Shown: piece after piece, positions 41,049 to 50,786 of the stretch
How positions within the stretch are numbered: the stretch's first letter is position 1
Layout of the letters: each line of letters begins with the position of its first letter
Source: Schistocephalus solidus
Taxonomy: Eukaryota > Platyhelminthes > Cestoda > Diphyllobothriidea > Diphyllobothriidae
Direction of reading: 5' to 3'
DNA length: 64,000 bases
Assembly (NCBI GenBank): GCA_017591395.1
Contig: WEDG01004189.1
Span: 1 to 64,000 of the forward strand
Notes under the pieces: generated by a model
Told to the model about the DNA's origin: nothing
The model's input: only the letters and a program-made list of their open reading frames with translations
Databases searched by the model: none
Made by a program: the position numbers and the translations under genes

Positions 41049-42332
41049 TTGACCAACGCAACAGGAAATTTGGTTGGCGCAAAATTGAAGTGCTTGTATA
41101 CAAATGCGCAAAGCCTTTTATCAAAACTTGATGAGTTAAAAATTTGCCTTGCCGAAGTATCTCCGGATGTGATAGCAGTAACCGAAACCTGGCTGTCGGG
41201 CAGTATTCTAGATAGCGAAATAACATTGTCTGGGTACCAAATATATCGGAGGGACAGAGAAAACCGACAGGGTGGTGGAATAATTGTGTATGTGAAAGAC
41301 GTGCTAATAGTGTCTGACAAGACGAGCAAGTTTGCGTGCAGCACTGAAGCCATATGGTTGAACATCAAGGCTCTTGGCTCTCTATGTCTAGATGTCCTCA
41401 TTGTCTATCGGCCACCTAGGATAGACCGAGTCGCGGACACCCACTTGTTGGAACAATTAGAAAAGTTCTCCAGCAGACCTAATGTAATGATTATGGGTGA
41501 CTTCAACGCACCAGGAATTAACTGGAGCACTGTTCAATCATCATGCCCGAAATCGACTTTTGATTATGTTTTTCTGCAAAAGACCTTGAATGCACTCCTC
41601 ACACAGCATGTCCCTTTCCCCACCAGAACACGTGAAGGACAAAGGGCTAACTGTCTTGATCTGGATTTCACGAAAACATCAGGCAGCATTGACGAGATTA
41701 TTTCAATGCCTCCGCTCGGTCGTAGTGATCATGTGGTGCTTATTTGGGACTACTCCTTATTCTCCGTTGCGCCTGCTATAGAGGAAAAATGGCGTAACGT
41801 TTGGCGAGGAAACTTTCATCAGATGCGAGCAGATTTAACACACATCAACTGGACCTCAATGTTTTCGAGCACCGTGAACGAAGATTGGGAGTCCTTCCGA
41901 AATGTTCTTCTGCAACTTATTGACAACCACTGCCCGCTAACGAGTGTCCATCACAGCAAGCGTCCTGGGTGGCTAGACAGCAACTTAAAAAGGGAAATAA
42001 ACAGGAAGCACAAGTTGTGGAGAAAATATTGCGAGTCTAATCAAGTCGCCTATTTTAATAAGTATAAAGCGCAGAGAAACAAAATGAGAAGCCTTATTCT
42101 TACAACGCGAAGAGAATTTGAGAAGACTTTGCTGCAAAAGGCAACGCAGAATCCAAAGTTAGTCTACAGTTACCTCCGTAGATGTACAAGGAATAAACAT
42201 CAAATACCGCTGATTAAGACTGCCGTGGGCGTCGAAATTTCTGAAAACAGGGAAAAAGCCGAGTACTTTTTCACAGTTCTACCGCTCAGTCTTCACAAAC
42301 GAGGCAAGGTTCCTTCGTCCCTCAGTGGATAA
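41049..42332 (+). CDS. LINE-D ORF2 N-terminal endonuclease, 427-codon open frame
   Basis: The longest intact frame in the window: a complete APE-type endonuclease plus most of the EN-RT linker. Catalytic and binding residues by position: Asn19 in YTNAQSLLSKLDE, Glu46 in VTETWLSG, RQGGGIIVYVKD (about 77-88), YRPP (about 120), Asp151 and Asn153 in MGDFNAPGINW, and Asp227-His228 in LGRSDHVVLIWDYS. The linker has KREINRKHKLWRK and NKYKAQRNKMRSLI. The frame ends where a shift near 42300 separates it from the RT. The start codon is uncertain: the EN fold needs only residues from about 13, and no upstream signal decides it. In life this enzyme would nick target DNA in the nucleus to prime reverse transcription. 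Confidence 0.8.
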   Translation: MTNATGNLVGAKLKCLYTNAQSLLSKLDELKICLAEVSPDVIAVTETWLSGSILDSEITLSGYQIYRRDRENRQGGGIIVYVKDVLIVSDKTSKFACSTEAIWLNIKALGSLCLDVLIVYRPPRIDRVADTHLLEQLEKFSSRPNVMIMGDFNAPGINWSTVQSSCPKSTFDYVFLQKTLNALLTQHVPFPTRTREGQRANCLDLDFTKTSGSIDEIISMPPLGRSDHVVLIWDYSLFSVAPAIEEKWRNVWRGNFHQMRADLTHINWTSMFSSTVNEDWESFRNVLLQLIDNHCPLTSVHHSKRPGWLDSNLKREINRKHKLWRKYCESNQVAYFNKYKAQRNKMRSLILTTRREFEKTLLQKATQNPKLVYSYLRRCTRNKHQIPLIKTAVGVEISENREKAEYFFTVLPLSLHKRGKVPSSLSG

Positions 42333-42429
42333 CCCGCCGACTGCAAGCATTAGCCACATACTATTCTCAGAATTTCTGATCCAAAAAGGAATTAAAAAGA
42401 ACTAAAAAGAGTCGAAATCCCAGGACCAG

Positions 42430-43896
42430 ACGAGCTTCCACCCAAGCTTCTGAAAGAACTCGCCAATGAACTTTCCGCACCTTTGTCAGTGCTCTTTCAA
42501 AAGTCCTTTGACTCCGGAACACTTCCTTTCGATTGGATGCTGGAACATATAACTCCCTTGTACAAAAGTGGTAGCCGGGCTTCAGTGACAAACTACAGGC
42601 CCATAAGCTTAACATGCATCCTTGGCAAATTTATGGAAAGGATCATCAAGAGCGAATTGGTGAAATTCCTAGAAACTCATAATTTGTTATCAAGCTGTCA
42701 ACACGGGTTCAGAAAAGGAAGATCATGCACAACGAATTTGCTGTATTCGCTCCCGAGGTGGACCCAAGCACTTGAAGATAGACACGCGGTTCACATTGCC
42801 TTCATTGACTTTCAAAAGGCCTTCGATACTGTGCCGCACGAGAGACTGCTTTACAAGCTTGAAAGATTTGGAATCAGAGGTAACCTCCTCAAGTGGATCG
42901 AAAACTTCCTCGTGGGTCGGCGCCAGGTTGTGTGCATCGGCCAAGAGAGGTCAAGTTCTGTTGCGGTCGAGAGTGGGGTTCCTCAGGGTTCAGTACTAGG
43001 GCCAATACTGTTTTTAATATACGTGAACGATTGTGTCAGGAATCTCGACTGTGAAGCAGCAATTTTTGCCGACGACATTAAAAATCTGGAATGTAATCCA
43101 GAGCCCTGCTGACGAAGATAAACTGCAGATCAACCTAACTCGGTTGGAGGAGTGGTCGAATCATTGGCTTTTGCGGTTCAACGTCGATAAGTGTACAATA
43201 CTTCGCTTAGGCAACCCGTCTGGATCTGCCGAAAGTCGAAGTTACTTTCTCAACGGTGAAGCCTTAAAAGACGTGGAAACCCAAAAGGACCTTGGTGTGC
43301 TGATGACCACCACCTTAAAACCATCGTCTCACTGCTCGAAAGTGGCCAAGAGGGCAATTTCGGTGTTGCATGCCATCAGACGAGCCTTTTTTTGGATTTC
43401 GATGAAGATCTTTTTCGCTAAGACCTTTTGGAACATTCATTAGGCCACATTTGGAATATGCTATGCACGCCTGGAAACCCTGGACAGTTCAAGATCAGAA
43501 CTGCCTCGAAAGAGTCCAGAGGAAAGCCACCAAAAATGGTTAGAAGTCAAAGCTCCTTTGCCATATCCAACCCGCCTAATGAATCTTAATCTGTTCCCTT
43601 TGAGTTATAGGCAAATGCGTGGTGATCTCCTGCAGACATTCCGCATTGTGAAGGGATTGGATTGTTGCCTGGAATTCTCGGACTTCTTTGAATTTGCCAC
43701 CACGACGCATCTCCGAGGTCACCCATTGAAACTGCGTGTCCAGCAGGCGAGACTGGATGTGCGCAAGTTCTCCTTCTCTGTCAGAGTGGTTAAACCATGG
43801 AATGCCCTCCCTGAAGACGTTGTGATGTCACCATCGCTGGAAAGCTTTAAAAGGAACCTTGACAGTTTTATGTTCCGCAACGAGCCTGAGCAATGA
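42430..43896 (+). pseudogene. LINE-D reverse transcriptase (longest copy)
   Basis: Follows the EN after frame changes near 42300 and 42405. 42420-43112: SKSPGPDELPPKLLKEL-like fingers, YRPISLTCILGKFMERII, QHGFRKGRSCTTNLLYSL, motif A FIDFQKAFDTVPHERL, motif B ESGVPQGSVLGPILFLIYVN, catalytic FADDIK. An added A in a run at about 43080 shifts the frame. 43100-43443: LEEWSNHWLLRFNVDKCTIL and the thumb. 43558-43896: C-terminal tail (LNLFPLSYRQMRGDLLQTFR; RVVKPWNALPEDVVMSPSLE). Two further shifts lie near 43390 and 43530, all in homopolymers. Confidence 0.88.
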
Positions 43897-44071
43897 GGCA
43901 TTTATCTTAACCCTCGAGAGTCGTGCACCACTTGTCAAATTTTATGACCGCCTTTTGTACCTTTGCAACCCACACGGTTTCTCTGTATACCGCACTTAAT
44001 TTTACGTTACAAATAGGGTACTCAAAGGTCCATGCCTATTTCCCTCAATAAATTGAATTGAATTGAATTGA

Positions 44072-44270
44072 ATTGAACAGAAATTATTAATATGGTATGC
44101 ATACCCGATTCAGAACGATTTGCCATTTTTAAAACAAGAGTCAACAATCTTTCAAATTTACGGTGAACTAGAAAAGAAGCAAGAAAATGAACTCCTACGG
44201 TTAAATCGGAGGCGGAGTTTGGCGAGCCACAAATTTAAAAAAACTAGGAGAAAAAAACTGGGAGAAAAAA
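44072..44270 (-). mobile_element. LINE-C 3' end, right part (split by LINE-D)
   Basis: Continues the LINE-C 3' untranslated region begun at 40548-40664. It matches 18420-18580 (TCCGATTCA..GCCATTTTTAAAACA..TCGGAGGCGGAGTT). Similarity fades after about 44265 in an A-rich stretch. The plus-strand open frame 44120-44389 across it is not a gene. Confidence 0.75.
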
Positions 44271-45779
44271 AGGAAACTAGGAAAAAATTTAAAAAAAAAT
44301 TAATTCAAATTCTTGAGGCCTCACTTGTAAAAATGATCCGTTATTTCTTATATTACCATAAATGCTCTTCCATTTTGGTTAGCTTATAGCGATTCCTAAT
44401 GACATATTTTTAAAAAGATGTTGATGCTTCGTCAGTATCCACTTCAATCGGTTAGTGATTGGTTTTTTACTGAAAGGAATCCATGTTTAGAGTGGCTGAC
44501 CAGTGGACTGGGTGTTCAATAACGATGGCTCCTTCTTAATCCATGGATTTTTTAATCCTGGTGTTTGCGTAAGAGGGCCAGGTCGTGCTGTGGCGCGCGA
44601 AGATGGGTACTCCGTCCCGTCAGCCAATGCTCCCTCTCTGACGTCAGACAACCAACTGACTCAGGTGGTGTTTTAATTGTGTGGGTGTGTAAGATAGTGA
44701 CGTCGAGGGCTTAGCGCGTTTTTCCTCGTTATAAAAAACTGATGCGGTTGAAACTATCACGGTGCACTAAAAGCCCTGGCTTGGAAGGTTTCAAACTGAC
44801 GAGATAAGTCGGACCACGTGGTCAGCGCAGTTCATGCGGTTGTTCGCAATGGACGACTGTTGGAATGAGAGTCAGCCTGCAATAGCTCTTTTTTAATTTT
44901 GCCTTTATGGCATTCCAACACAGTTGGGATCTTAGCCACCACTCCTTTATGCTGTTGTCTTCTTGGTTGGTGTTAAACCATAGTTTATGGGTTTGCACCC
45001 TCTCCCATCTCCGGTCTTCTTTACACTGTCTTGACACCAGACCCAAGTAGGGGAGTGGAACAGAGAGTGAGGTAGTGCACCGCAAGTATACTCTCACTGT
45101 AATCCGGTGCAAGTAACCGTCCCTGCACCAACCTGTTGTGGTGAATGCAGACAGTTGTCTTCAACAAACGTCCCCAGTTATCAAATAAAAGTTATAAAAT
45201 GGTCATGCATTTAACCATTGATTTCAGTTTCCCGAGGCACCTCCTCCAAGACTTCCCTATTTAAATATGGATAGTCTCATTTCCCCATGCTTCCTCCCCC
45301 TATCAGGTAGATTAGGTTACGAAAGCATTGACTACTCGAAGTAAAGAACAGTTTTTTACCTTGACCATATCAGTAGCACATCATGTAGCTCAAGCATTTT
45401 CTACGCTTCCCAGTAAAAGTAATATAAATACAATTTGAATGTTTTGACCCTAGTTCATGTTCTGACAATTTCGTCCTGACTGGAAAGCTTGTTCGTTTCC
45501 CATAGTGAAAATTTTGGGTATATGTTACCTGATATGCTCGGTACTGTCTCTTTGCCAGTAAATACCAGAAGCATTCAAATAGCCAAGAATAAGGATATTT
45601 TTCCGATTAGTCTGGTCAAAACGTCTGATGAGCGAACGATGTGTCATTGATAGCGTTAGCGGCTGGATGAAGTCAATGGAAATGATGACAATTAACCTTT
45701 CCACTTCGTTTGGTGGATAAGGATGCTGGCGATGGCCATTAGCTAACAGGTGGCATGCCCTGTAATTTAACTTCCCCTA
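44271..45779. other. Unassigned spacer
   Basis: About 1.5 kb with no supported gene. The minus-strand open frame at 44822-45112 has no recognisable domain. The stretch 44560-44820 is richer in GC than its surroundings and may be an interspersed repeat, but it has no second copy in this window. No RNA gene is seen. Confidence 0.5.
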
Positions 45780-47560
45780 TTTTTGCTTTTCCTTTTGAAA
45801 TAACATTTTTGTGTATTTAAAGCGCAGAGAGTGCACTATCTAAAGATTTATCTATGATATTCTCTGCGGGGCATTTGTATTCCCCCATAGCTGCCGTTAG
45901 CCAGGTTACTCTAAATGCTATGATGTCTGGTCATATTTTGTCCGCTATGTTTTTAAATTCATCCGCTTTATAAAGCAGACTTCGTAAACTCACAAGGATT
46001 ACCTTTAATGATCTCTTCTGCCAAGCCCAGGCTCCATTGTAACAGGATTATTCCACGGGAATGAATGATTTATCTGGGTAATTTGAACATCTTTTATTTT
46101 TAGTCGTTTTCCTCGCTAACCGTCCTTTTTTTCAGTGCCATCCCGACTTACTTCATTATCAATCTTTTGCACAGCTCGTAGTTCGGATGAAAAAAACGAT
46201 TACTTATGCGAATTAAGTAAGACCGTTCTTCTTTCTATCAAGAACACTGACTAGGCTTCTTTTTCCTGCTTGTTTTAAGGAGTCTTGGGTAGAACCTCTG
46301 ATAACGATCGTTCTCTGATTTGGTTCTTCGTAAAGCCTTTTTTACAGTGATAATCTTTCCACACTACAGGACATTGTTGTTATACTTATGATTAAGTTAT
46401 ATTTCATGCACCATTCGTTTCATGGGAATGTTAGGTGAAGACTCTGGAAACCCTTCATTACGATATTCCAATAAACATTTATGGGCAAATTCTTTGGTTT
46501 CCCCTCTGAGCTAATACGGTTTATTGCCACGACGATTTTTCCCATAGGAGGTTTCTTATCGGCATGTGGATTAAGTTCAGCACAGCAAGGCATTGTGAAG
46601 CTCACCGTTGTTTGTGACATGCTGGCTTTGAATTGGAATTTTTTGCGTGTTTAAGCTCTGGTGCAGTAAGTTGTGAGCAGCCCTAGCATACACATATCCA
46701 TTGACGCGTTTTTGAATACACCTCTTATCTAAGCCGGTCTTGCTATGAAGTGAAGTGACAACGTTAACTATAGCATTAAGTATGAGTCTTCCCTGCAGTT
46801 TTTGGCGGGTCAGTTGATGATTTTGCTGGTTTTTCTGCTGTTAACATGCATCAGTTCAGTCACATTCGTAGCAGCTCTTTCGTCAGAATGTGAAACACAA
46901 TAAACCTGTTTAAATAGTTCAGTTTCCAACTCTAATGACCTGTGAGCTTTATCTCAATGAATTTCTTTGAAGGATATTCCTAGATAGCCTGTTGGATCGC
47001 TGTGTCATTTTTACGCGGTTTAATTTTGATGTGCTCCACACAAAACGTAATGCTATCAGTCAGCCGATGTAGTTTGTTCTCCAGTATCATAAATAATTTC
47101 AGTTTCTCACAACTAACGCACTGACTGAATGTGCCTGGATTTTTTTGCAAAATCAAAAGAGCATTTAGTACCTGTTATTAGCACACTGGTTTTATTTTTT
47201 GCTGCCTCTCATAAATTGCCTTATGCTGGTTTGTCATGGGTTCTAAGACTACCGTAAGTTTTTTCGCAAGAAAGCGTTAATTATTATACCCAGGGCTCAC
47301 CTGCTGTTCGGTGCTCATAGTAAACTTCTGCTCACACGCCGACTATGCCCTTAATGCAAAGTGACCCGTGCGCTGCTCGTCGTTGCTGAAGGTACCGGGA
47401 TTAATTTCCGGGGATGCAGCTCCTGTAGGTCTATTTTGTATGACTGAATAGGCCAGTAATGAGGTTATCCTTAGCTTCTTTATTTTTTAGAATAGTGCTG
47501 AATCTTTTCTGTCGAGTGATAAGATATAAAAACAGGCCAGTATATGAATAAAAAAACGAT
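45780..47560 (-). mobile_element. Very old LINE 5' half (ORF1 and EN start)
   Basis: Read right to left. Near 47130-47040 the ORF1 cysteine motif and helix (FSQCVSCEKLKLFMILENKL). Near 46180-46120 a worn FFSSELRAVQKID, equivalent to FFQPDYSPAER. Near 45990-45900 the endonuclease start (LVSLRSLLYKADEFKNIADK, then PDIIAFRVTWLTAAMG, where the usual TETW reads RVTW). No frame is open for more than about 70 codons. Both ends are approximate. It is identified by pattern alone and is the most diverged LINE here. Confidence 0.5.
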
Positions 47561-48320
47561 TCATCGGCCTGTATGCTCCGGTGTGCTTGGAGAAGTACCG
47601 GCAAATGGAGTGCCTTGCACAGGTGAATGATTTTCACGATTTCACTGTTGAGAGTGGGGCTTATATGAATTTTAGTGGCATAAAATTATGGAGAGAGTAC
47701 CCGTTGAAACTCTTCATCAGGGGATTCCAGTTAGATTTCTATTTCAATGCAGTGAACTATTACCTTACGAGTAGAGGATTCGGGAATCGGCGGACTTCCG
47801 AGTCGAAACTAATGATTCAGCGGTAGTTATAGCGTCTTAATTAACTGTGTAGAGCAGATTTATGCAATACAGAGCTAGCGGGCCCTCTAGAAGTACGTGA
47901 GCATTAATGCTTGATCTACTCCCCTAATAACAATTCGGACGCGAATCGGATCCGACGGTACGAATTTTCGGACGCGAATCGGATCCAACCATGACTTCGA
48001 ATTCGGACGCGAATCGGATCCGAAAATTCGTATCTCGTTTTTCAACCGCACAGCGGAACCCCTTACTCCTTTGGTTGACGCCCATACTAGCTAAACGGTT
48101 AAAAATGATCACCATTTCATTCTAATCGAATAGTTATTAATGATAAGGTGACTCTTGGAAGACTGAGTGAGCAAGTAAAATATATTTTGTTTAAAAATAT
48201 GTAAAACGTAAGTTTACAAAAATAAATCTTCTTAATTTCTCCTAATCAGTAGTCCTGTGTTGATGGACCTGGCAATCCCTCAGTCGTTTCATGAGGCATC
48301 CACCCTGTAATGAAAAGACC
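47561..48320. other. Spacer with 21-bp repeats
   Basis: No supported gene. The open frame 47581-47826 has no recognised domain. The only structure is the repeat cluster at 47933-48021. Confidence 0.5.
47933..48021. repeat. Three copies of a 21-bp GC-rich repeat
   Basis: The unit (A/T)TTCGGACGCGAATCGGATCC occurs at 47933-47953, 47966-47986 and 48001-48021, spaced 33-35 bases apart. The spacers carry CGAATTTTCGG and CCGAAAATTCG, which are inverted relative to each other, so units 2 and 3 are bracketed by a palindrome-like pair. The base composition differs sharply from the AT-rich surroundings. Confidence 0.85.
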
Positions 48321-48557
48321 ATAAAATTAGTGATGGTGAGTAAACAATGCGCATGTTTTTATGTAGTAAATATTTTTATACAATGATGATAATGAAAATC
48401 TACTAACCGTCAGCAAAGTGCCCCTGGGTTGCCTTAAGCCCCTTTTCTGCAGTAGGTCATATGCCTTTTTAAAGGCATTTTTAAAAGCTCGTTCCAGCTG
48501 CAATTTATCCGCCTTTAGCGGAATATTCCATAGATTGAACACGTCTGCGGTGCAAAT

Positions 48558-49919
48558 GAATTCAATTCAATTCAATTTAATTTATTGAGGGAAATAGGCA
48601 TGGGCCTTTGAGTACCCTATTTGTAACGTAAAATTTAGTGCGGTATACAGAGAAACCGTGTGGGTTGCAAAGGTACAAAAGGCGGTCATAAAATTTGACA
48701 AGTGGTGCACGACTCTCGAGGGTTAAGATAAATGCCTCATCGCTCAGGCTCGTTGCGGAACATAAAACTGTCAAGGTTCCTTTTAAAGCTTTCCAGCGAT
48801 GGTGACATCACAACGTCTTCAGGGAGGGCATTCCATGGTTTAACCACTCTGACAGAGAAGTAGAACTTGCGCACATCCAGTCTCGCCTGCTGGACACGCA
48901 GTTTCAATGGGTGACCTCGGAGATGCGTCGTGGCGGCAAATTCAAAGAAGTCCGAGAATTCCAGGCAACAATCCAATCCCTTCACAATGCGGAATGTCTG
49001 CAGGAGATCACCACGCATTTGCCTATAACTCAAAGGGAACAGATTAAGATTCATTAGGCGGGTTGGATATGGCAAGGAGCTTTGACTTCTAACCATTTTG
49101 GTGGCTTTCCTCTGTACTCTTTCGAGGCAGTTCTGATCTTGAACTGTCCAGGGTTTCCAGGCGTGCATAGCATATTCCAAATGCGGCCTAATGAATGTTC
49201 CAAAAGGTCTTAGCGAAAAAGATCTTCATCGAAATCCAAAAAGGCTCGTCTGATGGCATGCAACACCGAAATTGCCCTCTTGGCCACTTTCGAGCAGTGA
49301 GACGATGGTTTTAAGGTGGTGGTCGTCAGCACACAAAGGTCCTTTGGGGTTTCCACGTCTTTTAAGGCTTCACCGTTGAGAAAGTAACTTCGACTTTCGG
49401 CAGATCCAGACGGGTTGCGTAAGCGAAGTATTGTACACTTATCGACGTTGAACCGCAAAAGCCAATGATTCGACCACTCCTCCAACCGAGTTAGGTTGAT
49501 CTGCAGTTTATCTTCGTCAGCAGGGCTCTGGATTACATTCCAGATTTTAATGTCGTCGGCAAACATTGCTGCTTCACAGTCGAGATTCCTGACACAATCG
49601 TTCACGTATATTAAAAACAGTATTGGCCCTAGTACTGAACCCTGAGGAACCCCACTCTCGACCGCAACAGAACTTGACCTCTCTTGGCCGATGCACACAA
49701 CCTGGCGCCGACCCACGAGGAAGTTTTCGATCCACTTGAGGAGGTTACCTCTGATTCCAAATCTTTCAAGCTTGTAAAGCAGTCTCTCGTGCGGCACAGT
49801 ATCGAAGGCCTTTTGAAAGTCAATGAAGGCAATGTGAACCGCGTGTCTATCTTCAAGTGCTTGGGTCCACCTCTGGAGCGAATACAGCAAATTCAATGTG
49901 CATGATCTTCCTTTTCTGA
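48558..49919 (-). mobile_element. LINE-D, 5'-truncated (copy 4), in the transposase gene
   Basis: About 1.36 kb. It has an AATTC/TTGAA tail at 48558-48585 and the hairpin at 48589-48619. The RT runs from the RKGRSC motif to the C terminus. It separates DUF4806-like coding sequence (49922 and up) from its continuation (48545 and down). Nearly identical to the copies at 12.7 and 42.7 kb. Confidence 0.9.
48737..49919 (-). pseudogene. LINE-D reverse transcriptase (copy 4)
   Basis: 49919-49210 has motif A FIDFQKAFDTVPHERL, motif B ESGVPQGSVLGPILFLIYVN and catalytic FADDIKIWNVIQ, here without the frame-shifting extra A of copies 2 and 3. The DNA-binding thumb then follows through SSHCSKVAKRAISVLHAIRR. 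After one shift near 49205, 49180-48737 covers the C terminus (LNLFPLSYRQMRGDLLQTFR; RVVKPWNALPEDVVMSPSLE). It is the longest uninterrupted RT palm of the family, although it lacks the fingers. The open frame begins in transposase-gene sequence (TYRLTFYGRHQDK), so its first 32 codons are foreign. Confidence 0.88.
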
Positions 49920-49921
49920 GA

Positions 49922-50197
49922 AATTTCTTATTCAAAAGAATTTCATGTAACGGAGAAAGGAAAAGGGCCTGCTTATCCTGGTGCCGACCGTAGAAAGTTA
50001 ATCGGTAGGTCACTTAATCGGCGAAAAGGGCGGTGAAAACGCGATCAGCAAAATTGCTGACGCTTTCACCGCCAAGGGAGGCCAAATGGGCAAACTAGTT
50101 GACGGTAAGTAATGTCCAGCCAACCTACCAATTGCTGCCTATATGCCCTGTCTACGACGGCTTTGGTCAGGGCATTTACTTCTTCTAGGGTCGACAT
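49922..50197 (-). pseudogene. DUF4806-like C-terminal segment with 34-nt intron
   Basis: 50197-50129 encodes MSTLEEVNALTKAVVDRAYRQQL. A 34-nt intron (50128-50095, GTAGG..CTAG) is then removed, and 50094-50017 continues in frame as FAHLASLGGESVSNFADRVF then TALFAD. This matches the DUF4806 pattern of a TLEEL start, a GG turn and an ILxxLFxxxL helix. An in-frame TAA (50016-50014) follows, and the frame goes on as VTYRLTFYGRHQDKQALFLS up to the LINE-D junction. DUF4806 is often found at the end of tnp2-type proteins in invertebrates, which fits the order here. Assignment is from pattern only. Confidence 0.65.
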
Positions 50198-50786
50198 TTA
50201 CTGTACAATCGGACCCCTTGCAGTAGGCTGGGGCGCATGTGTACCGCAGGTACCAATGTGGTCATCCAGCCGATGCCGTGTGGCCGCCACCTCCACTTTC
50301 AAAGCCTGTAAAAGTCTTATTTGTTGCAGTTGGCTTTGCATTATCCACCTAAGACTTGCTTTGATGGCTGATCGGCTGGATTTTCTTGATTGATTACCAC
50401 GTCGCCTCTTTCGTTTGCGCCGAATAACGTCTAGGAAGATTATATATGGAAGGTAATGGCTTACCCGCATGTGGAGGAGTCTGGGCAATAGGCATAGTGT
50501 TGCTGGAACCGCTGCTACCAGATGAATTGTCCTAAAAAAGGTAACGGTGGTAATTGTTCTGCGTACCGATGACGAAGAGAGGGACGGGATGTTCGTAACG
50601 AAAATGTTGGAATCTATAGGACATTTCTTAGTCCGTCTGGGACGCCCACTATGAAATCCATCTTCAGACATAATGAGCTACAACCCAACGGGAAAAATAG
50701 GGATTAGGAATGCAAAAACTATCTAATCATTCACTGCCTCTCTTCACTGTCCACGAATCAATAGCTGTACACCATTTCCGACTTAC

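Larger units (their letters stand above)
40665..44070 (+). mobile_element. LINE-D, longest copy
   Basis: About 3.4 kb, 5'-truncated within ORF1. Contents: end of ORF1 (40690-40944), EN (41049-42332), RT (42430-43896), and a 3' untranslated region with the hairpin at 44015-44044 and four or more TTGAA repeats at 44050-44070. It is inserted in a LINE-C 3' end. Its near identity to the copies at 12.7, 48.6 and 2.5 kb makes LINE-D the youngest family in the window. Confidence 0.9.

Noticed and set aside
42723..42999. Open frames in other phases inside LINE-D RT
   Set aside because: Overlap the motif A and B region of RT in non-coding phases; they recur in each LINE-D copy for that reason only.
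44822..45112. 96-codon minus frame in the spacer
   Set aside because: Looked protein-like, but no domain, no splice context and no second copy in the window.
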